Source: Gammaproteobacteria bacterium | Lineage (GTDB): Bacteria > Pseudomonadota > Gammaproteobacteria > JAKEHO01 | NCBI GenBank assembly: GCA_027296625.1 | Contig: JAPUIX010000058.1 | Location: forward strand, 1 to 47,013 | Reading direction: 5' to 3' | DNA: 47,013 nt | Shown: in pieces, positions 44,173-47,013 of the stretch | How positions within the stretch are numbered: the first letter of the stretch is position 1 | Layout: each line of letters opens with the position of its first letter | Program-made: the position numbers and the translations under genes | Notes under the pieces: generated by a model | Told to the model about the DNA's origin: nothing | Seen by the model: only the letters and a program-made list of their open reading frames with translations | The model's database searches: none

Positions 44173-44852
44173 AGTCTACCTGTCAGAATATCGGACATCA
44201 AAATGCTCAGAGGGTTGTAATCTCCGAATTTATTGCTTATACGCAGTCGGGATACGGTTGCGCCATCGGGTTAATAACGCGGCTTTTCGATGGCGCTGTG
44301 CAAGACCTTTCTTCTGTTAAATTGCTCTTGTTTCTATTAGTCCTGTTTTTAGTCCCAAGCGTTCTTTAAGGTTTGAACTTGCGGTATCTTATACTGAATT
44401 TGAAAGTACATAATTTGTTCCTGACATTACATTTTTCCTTCAGGGGTTGGCGGCCCAAGCCATTTGAGTCGCGCTTCTAGCGACGACCGCCCAAAAGTTT
44501 TATGTAGCGTGGGAAGTGCCCGTGCTATGCACCATCGCCGAGCATGGCTTCGTATCATTGGTAATTAAAGCGTACAAAATCTCATCGTGCGGGCGCCTCA
44601 GTCATAACTGGAAGCCAATCTAGTGTACTTGAGTAACGCTGGAAACGCGGGAGGAACGGAGGGTATGTGATGTGGAGAAGTCGCTAAGGGGAAGAGCTCA
44701 CGCGAGAGGGCCGTATCAACCACATATTGGCGTCGTCGCTGGCGGTACTGTACAGCTTCGAGGCGACAGGCAGCTATACGTTAGCTGTGTACGAAAGTTA
44801 GAGAAATACAAGCCAATTTTTTCCAGAAATGTTCACTTACGGAGATTTTGCC
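44173..44852. other. 680-base non-coding region between M20 and far
   Basis: No frame here has both a motif and a plausible start. A frame from 44672 runs into far in another phase and looks random. The part around 44300-44450 is AT-rich and may carry promoters for the divergent M20 and far genes; TATACT near 44390 could be a -10, but no -35 fits. A perfect nine-base inverted repeat is at 44260-44296. Confidence 0.5.
44260..44296. repeat. Nine-base inverted repeat upstream of the M20 operon
   Basis: GCGCCATCG at 44260-44268 is the exact complement of CGATGGCGC at 44288-44296, with a 19-base loop. It lies about 90-125 bases upstream of the M20 start. It could be a regulator site or an RNA hairpin on the minus-strand leader. 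Confidence 0.4.
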
Positions 44853-46835
44853 ATGAACTACTTCGTCACCGGGGCTTCAGGTTTTATCGGGCGTCGATTG
44901 GTTGCCCGGCTGCTGCAACGTGGTGGAACCGTATACGTACTCATGCGAGCACGGTCACTGGATAAATTAGAGCAGGTGCGCGATATCTGGGGCGCACAGT
45001 CTGATCCCGTTGTGCCCATAGTCGGCGATCTGACGGAAGCCAGTCTCGGAGTCTCGGGAAAGGATCTCAGGAGGCTGAAAGGGAAAATCGATCATTTCTT
45101 CCACCTGGCCGGCGGATACGACCTGAACGCAGATGGGGAAAGCCAGTACATCGCGAATGTGGAAGGCACGCGCCATACACTGGAGTTTGCCGAGGCGGTG
45201 GAGGCTGGCTGTTTCCATCACATGAGTTCCATCGCCGCTGCCGGAACTTACGACGGCGTCTTTCGGGAGGACATGTTCGATGAGGCCAGCGGTCTCAACC
45301 ATCCTTACTTCCGCACTAAGCATGATTCTGAGGCGCTGGTACGCCAACAGTACAATCGGCCGTGGCGTGTCTACCGGCCAGGGGTTGTCGTTGGCGATTC
45401 GCAGAGCGGTGAGGTGGACAAAATTGATGGCCCCTACTTCCTCTTTAAGCTGATCCAGAAGATACGTAAAGCTCTGCCTCCCTGGATGCCCACTATCGGT
45501 CTCGAAGGTGGGCACTGGAACCTGGTACCGGTGGACTTCGTAGTAAACGCCATGGATCATATCGCCCATCTTGATGGCCAGGATGGCCAGTGCTTTCATC
45601 TCGTTGATCCCGAACCTCACTACCTGGGTGAGGTCCTCAATATCTTCGCCCGGGCGGGTCACGCGCCGACCATGACCATTCGTCTGAATGCACGCATGTT
45701 CGGTTTTATCCCTTCTTATGTCATAGAGGGCCTGGCCAAAGTCACGCCGGTGCGTCATATCACCAAACAGATACTCCAGGACCTCGGTATTCCCAAAGAA
45801 TTATTTCAGTTTATTAACAAACCGACCCGCTTTGATTGCCGGGAGACGACAAAGGCATTGCAGGGCACTGACATCAAGGTGCCGCCCTTGGAGGACTATG
45901 CCTGGAAGTTGTGGGACTACTGGGAACGCCACATGGATCCCGACCTGTTTGTCGACCGAAGTCTGAGTGGCAAGGTCGGTGGCCGCATTGTCATGGTAAC
46001 TGGTAGTTCGTCGGGTATCGGCAAGGCCACGGCGCTGAAACTGGCAAGTGTCGGCGCAACCGTTCTGCTGGTGGCCCGCGGCGAGGACAAATTGCGTGAG
46101 ACACTAGAGGAGATCCAGTCTGCCGGCGGCTGCGCTTACAGCTACAGTTGCGACCTGTCGGACATGGCTGCCTGCGACAAGCTGATTAAACAGGCGTTGG
46201 AAGAACACGGAGGTGTCGATTTCCTTGTGAACAATGCCGGCCGCTCAATCCGGCGTTCCATTGCCCTTTCATTTCGCCGATTCCACGATTTCGAACGCAC
46301 CATGCAGCTGAACTACTTTGGTTGCCTGCGCATGACCTTGGGCTTTCTGCCCTGCATGCTGAAACAGCGGCGTGGGCATATCATTAATATCTCCTCCATT
46401 GGCGTGTTGACCAATTCACCACGATTTTCCGCTTACGTTGCCTCCAAGGCGGCACTGGACGCTTTCTCACGCTGCGCAGGTGCAGAGTTCGCCGGTGAGG
46501 GGATCTATTTCACCACCATCAACATGCCATTAGTGCGCACCCCGATGATCGCAGCTACCAAGTTGTACCAGCACGTGCCTACGATCAGTCCTGAAGAAGC
46601 GGCTGACATGGTGGTCGAAGCCATCATCTACCAGCCAAAACGAATCGTCTCACGCCTGGGGAAAGCCATGTGGGTCGCCTACGCTATTGCGCCCAAATTG
46701 CTTGAAATCGTTATGAACACTGCCTTTCGGCTGTTCCCTGATTCCGCTGCCGCTATGGGGAAGCGGGAGGAAGAGGTGGAACCGACACCGGAACAGGTGG
46801 CATTTGCTCAACTGACCCGGGGTATTCATTGGTAA
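44853..46835 (+). CDS. Alcohol-forming fatty acyl-CoA reductase, two SDR domains
   Basis: The 660-residue protein has two Rossmann domains. The N-terminal extended SDR has TGASGFIGR (6-14) and active pair Tyr 152/Lys 156 (YFRTK). The C-terminal classical SDR, from about residue 375, has VTGSSSGIG, NNAGRSIRRS, ISSIGVLTN and Tyr 528/Lys 532 (YVASK). Layout, length and many segments (VDFVV, HLVDPEPH, FINKPTRFD, INMPLV, and the ending RGIHW) match, from memory, the Marinobacter reductase that turns fatty acyl-CoA into fatty alcohol for wax esters. I chose MNYFVTG at 44853 with ACGGAG upstream, eight codons after another in-frame ATG. No wax-ester synthase gene is in the window. Confidence 0.92.
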   Translation: MNYFVTGASGFIGRRLVARLLQRGGTVYVLMRARSLDKLEQVRDIWGAQSDPVVPIVGDLTEASLGVSGKDLRRLKGKIDHFFHLAGGYDLNADGESQYIANVEGTRHTLEFAEAVEAGCFHHMSSIAAAGTYDGVFREDMFDEASGLNHPYFRTKHDSEALVRQQYNRPWRVYRPGVVVGDSQSGEVDKIDGPYFLFKLIQKIRKALPPWMPTIGLEGGHWNLVPVDFVVNAMDHIAHLDGQDGQCFHLVDPEPHYLGEVLNIFARAGHAPTMTIRLNARMFGFIPSYVIEGLAKVTPVRHITKQILQDLGIPKELFQFINKPTRFDCRETTKALQGTDIKVPPLEDYAWKLWDYWERHMDPDLFVDRSLSGKVGGRIVMVTGSSSGIGKATALKLASVGATVLLVARGEDKLRETLEEIQSAGGCAYSYSCDLSDMAACDKLIKQALEEHGGVDFLVNNAGRSIRRSIALSFRRFHDFERTMQLNYFGCLRMTLGFLPCMLKQRRGHIINISSIGVLTNSPRFSAYVASKAALDAFSRCAGAEFAGEGIYFTTINMPLVRTPMIAATKLYQHVPTISPEEAADMVVEAIIYQPKRIVSRLGKAMWVAYAIAPKLLEIVMNTAFRLFPDSAAAMGKREEEVEPTPEQVAFAQLTRGIHW

Positions 46836-47001
46836 GCTTTAAGCATAGACAGAATTGCGCAGTATGATAAGGAGAAAGTGGCGAGGGGTATGAAATAGCC
46901 TTCGCCAGCGGCGGGAATCGGCGCGATTTTGCACCCCGTGGATGCTAGTATCACCATTCCGCGTAGCCACGATCTTCAAACTCGATAAACGGGGGGATCA
47001 C

Positions 47002-47013
47002 ATGTATTCAGTA
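47002..47013 (+). CDS. Possible start of the next gene (truncated by the window end)
   Basis: ATG at 47002 is preceded by a GGGGGGAT ribosome-binding site and opens a frame M-Y-S-V that is cut after four codons. A TAGTAT hexamer about 50 bases upstream could be a -10. Nothing can be said about the product. Confidence 0.35.

Noticed and set aside
44967-45758. 263-codon minus-strand frame
   Set aside because: Antisense to the first SDR domain of the fatty acyl-CoA reductase; it encodes nothing recognisable.

Overview
The window looks like a stretch of chromosomal core from a gammaproteobacterium. The support is gene order: rhlB divergent from trxA-rho, tesA divergent from ybbA-ybbP, lptM-lysA, glnA with ntrB-ntrC, and glyQ-glyS-gmhB-plsC are all arrangements typical of that class. 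Two genes add lifestyle hints. A 405-residue ATP sulfurylase of the Sat type is common in sulfur-oxidising Chromatiales-like bacteria. A two-domain fatty acyl-CoA reductase closely resembles, from memory, the Marinobacter enzyme that feeds wax-ester synthesis. I could not assign a genus. I saw no phage genes, insertion sequences, CRISPR arrays, rRNA or tRNA genes.

Layout. 1-2.3 kb: the 3' end of an asparaginase-II-like gene, yjbQ, hemH (minus) and a cupin gene. 2.3-7.7 kb (all minus): a large LysM lytic transglycosylase (mltD) and, upstream of it, a three-gene envelope operon of unknown function (small lipoprotein, coiled-coil membrane protein, vWA lipoprotein). 8.1-12 kb: ybbP-ybbA and divergent tesA, whose start codons overlap. 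12-15 kb: NUDIX hydrolase, sfsA, a Cys-rich small protein and sat. 15-19 kb: rho and trxA (minus), rhlB (plus), and a carboxylesterase (minus). 19-21.3 kb: lptM, lysA and a methyltransferase.

21.3-27.2 kb is the nitrogen-control locus: glnA, two tandem DUF4124 paralogues, ntrB and ntrC. Upstream of glnA I read a consensus -10 element, a GCAC-N7-GTGC NtrC-type site and a sigma-54-like -24/-12 element, in the same order as E. coli glnAp1, the NtrC sites and glnAp2. A perfect TGCACC-N5-GGTGCA site lies just before ntrB. Together these suggest an autoregulated nitrogen circuit.

27.2-34.5 kb: a small membrane protein, hemB (with an Mg-type rather than Zn-type metal loop), an ArsM-like methyltransferase, and the glyQ-glyS-gmhB-plsC cluster (minus). 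34.7-39.6 kb (minus): a Gld-type ABC transporter operon (ATPase, permease, GldG-like protein, DUF4340 protein). 39.9-44.2 kb (minus): M20 peptidase, speA and a beta-hydroxyacid dehydrogenase with overlapping stop and start codons. 44.2-44.85 kb is non-coding, followed by the fatty acyl-CoA reductase and the first codons of a possible next gene.

The points most worth following up are the unexplained vWA/coiled-coil/lipoprotein operon, the complete NtrC/sigma-54 architecture with duplicated DUF4124 genes inside the glnA-ntrBC locus, the Gld-type operon and the M20-speA-dehydrogenase operon. Several starts were reassigned, using ribosome-binding sites or family N-termini (tesA, ybbA, sat, rho, ntrB, ntrC, glyQ, speA, plsC, far). 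All family assignments come from reading the sequence, without database searches.
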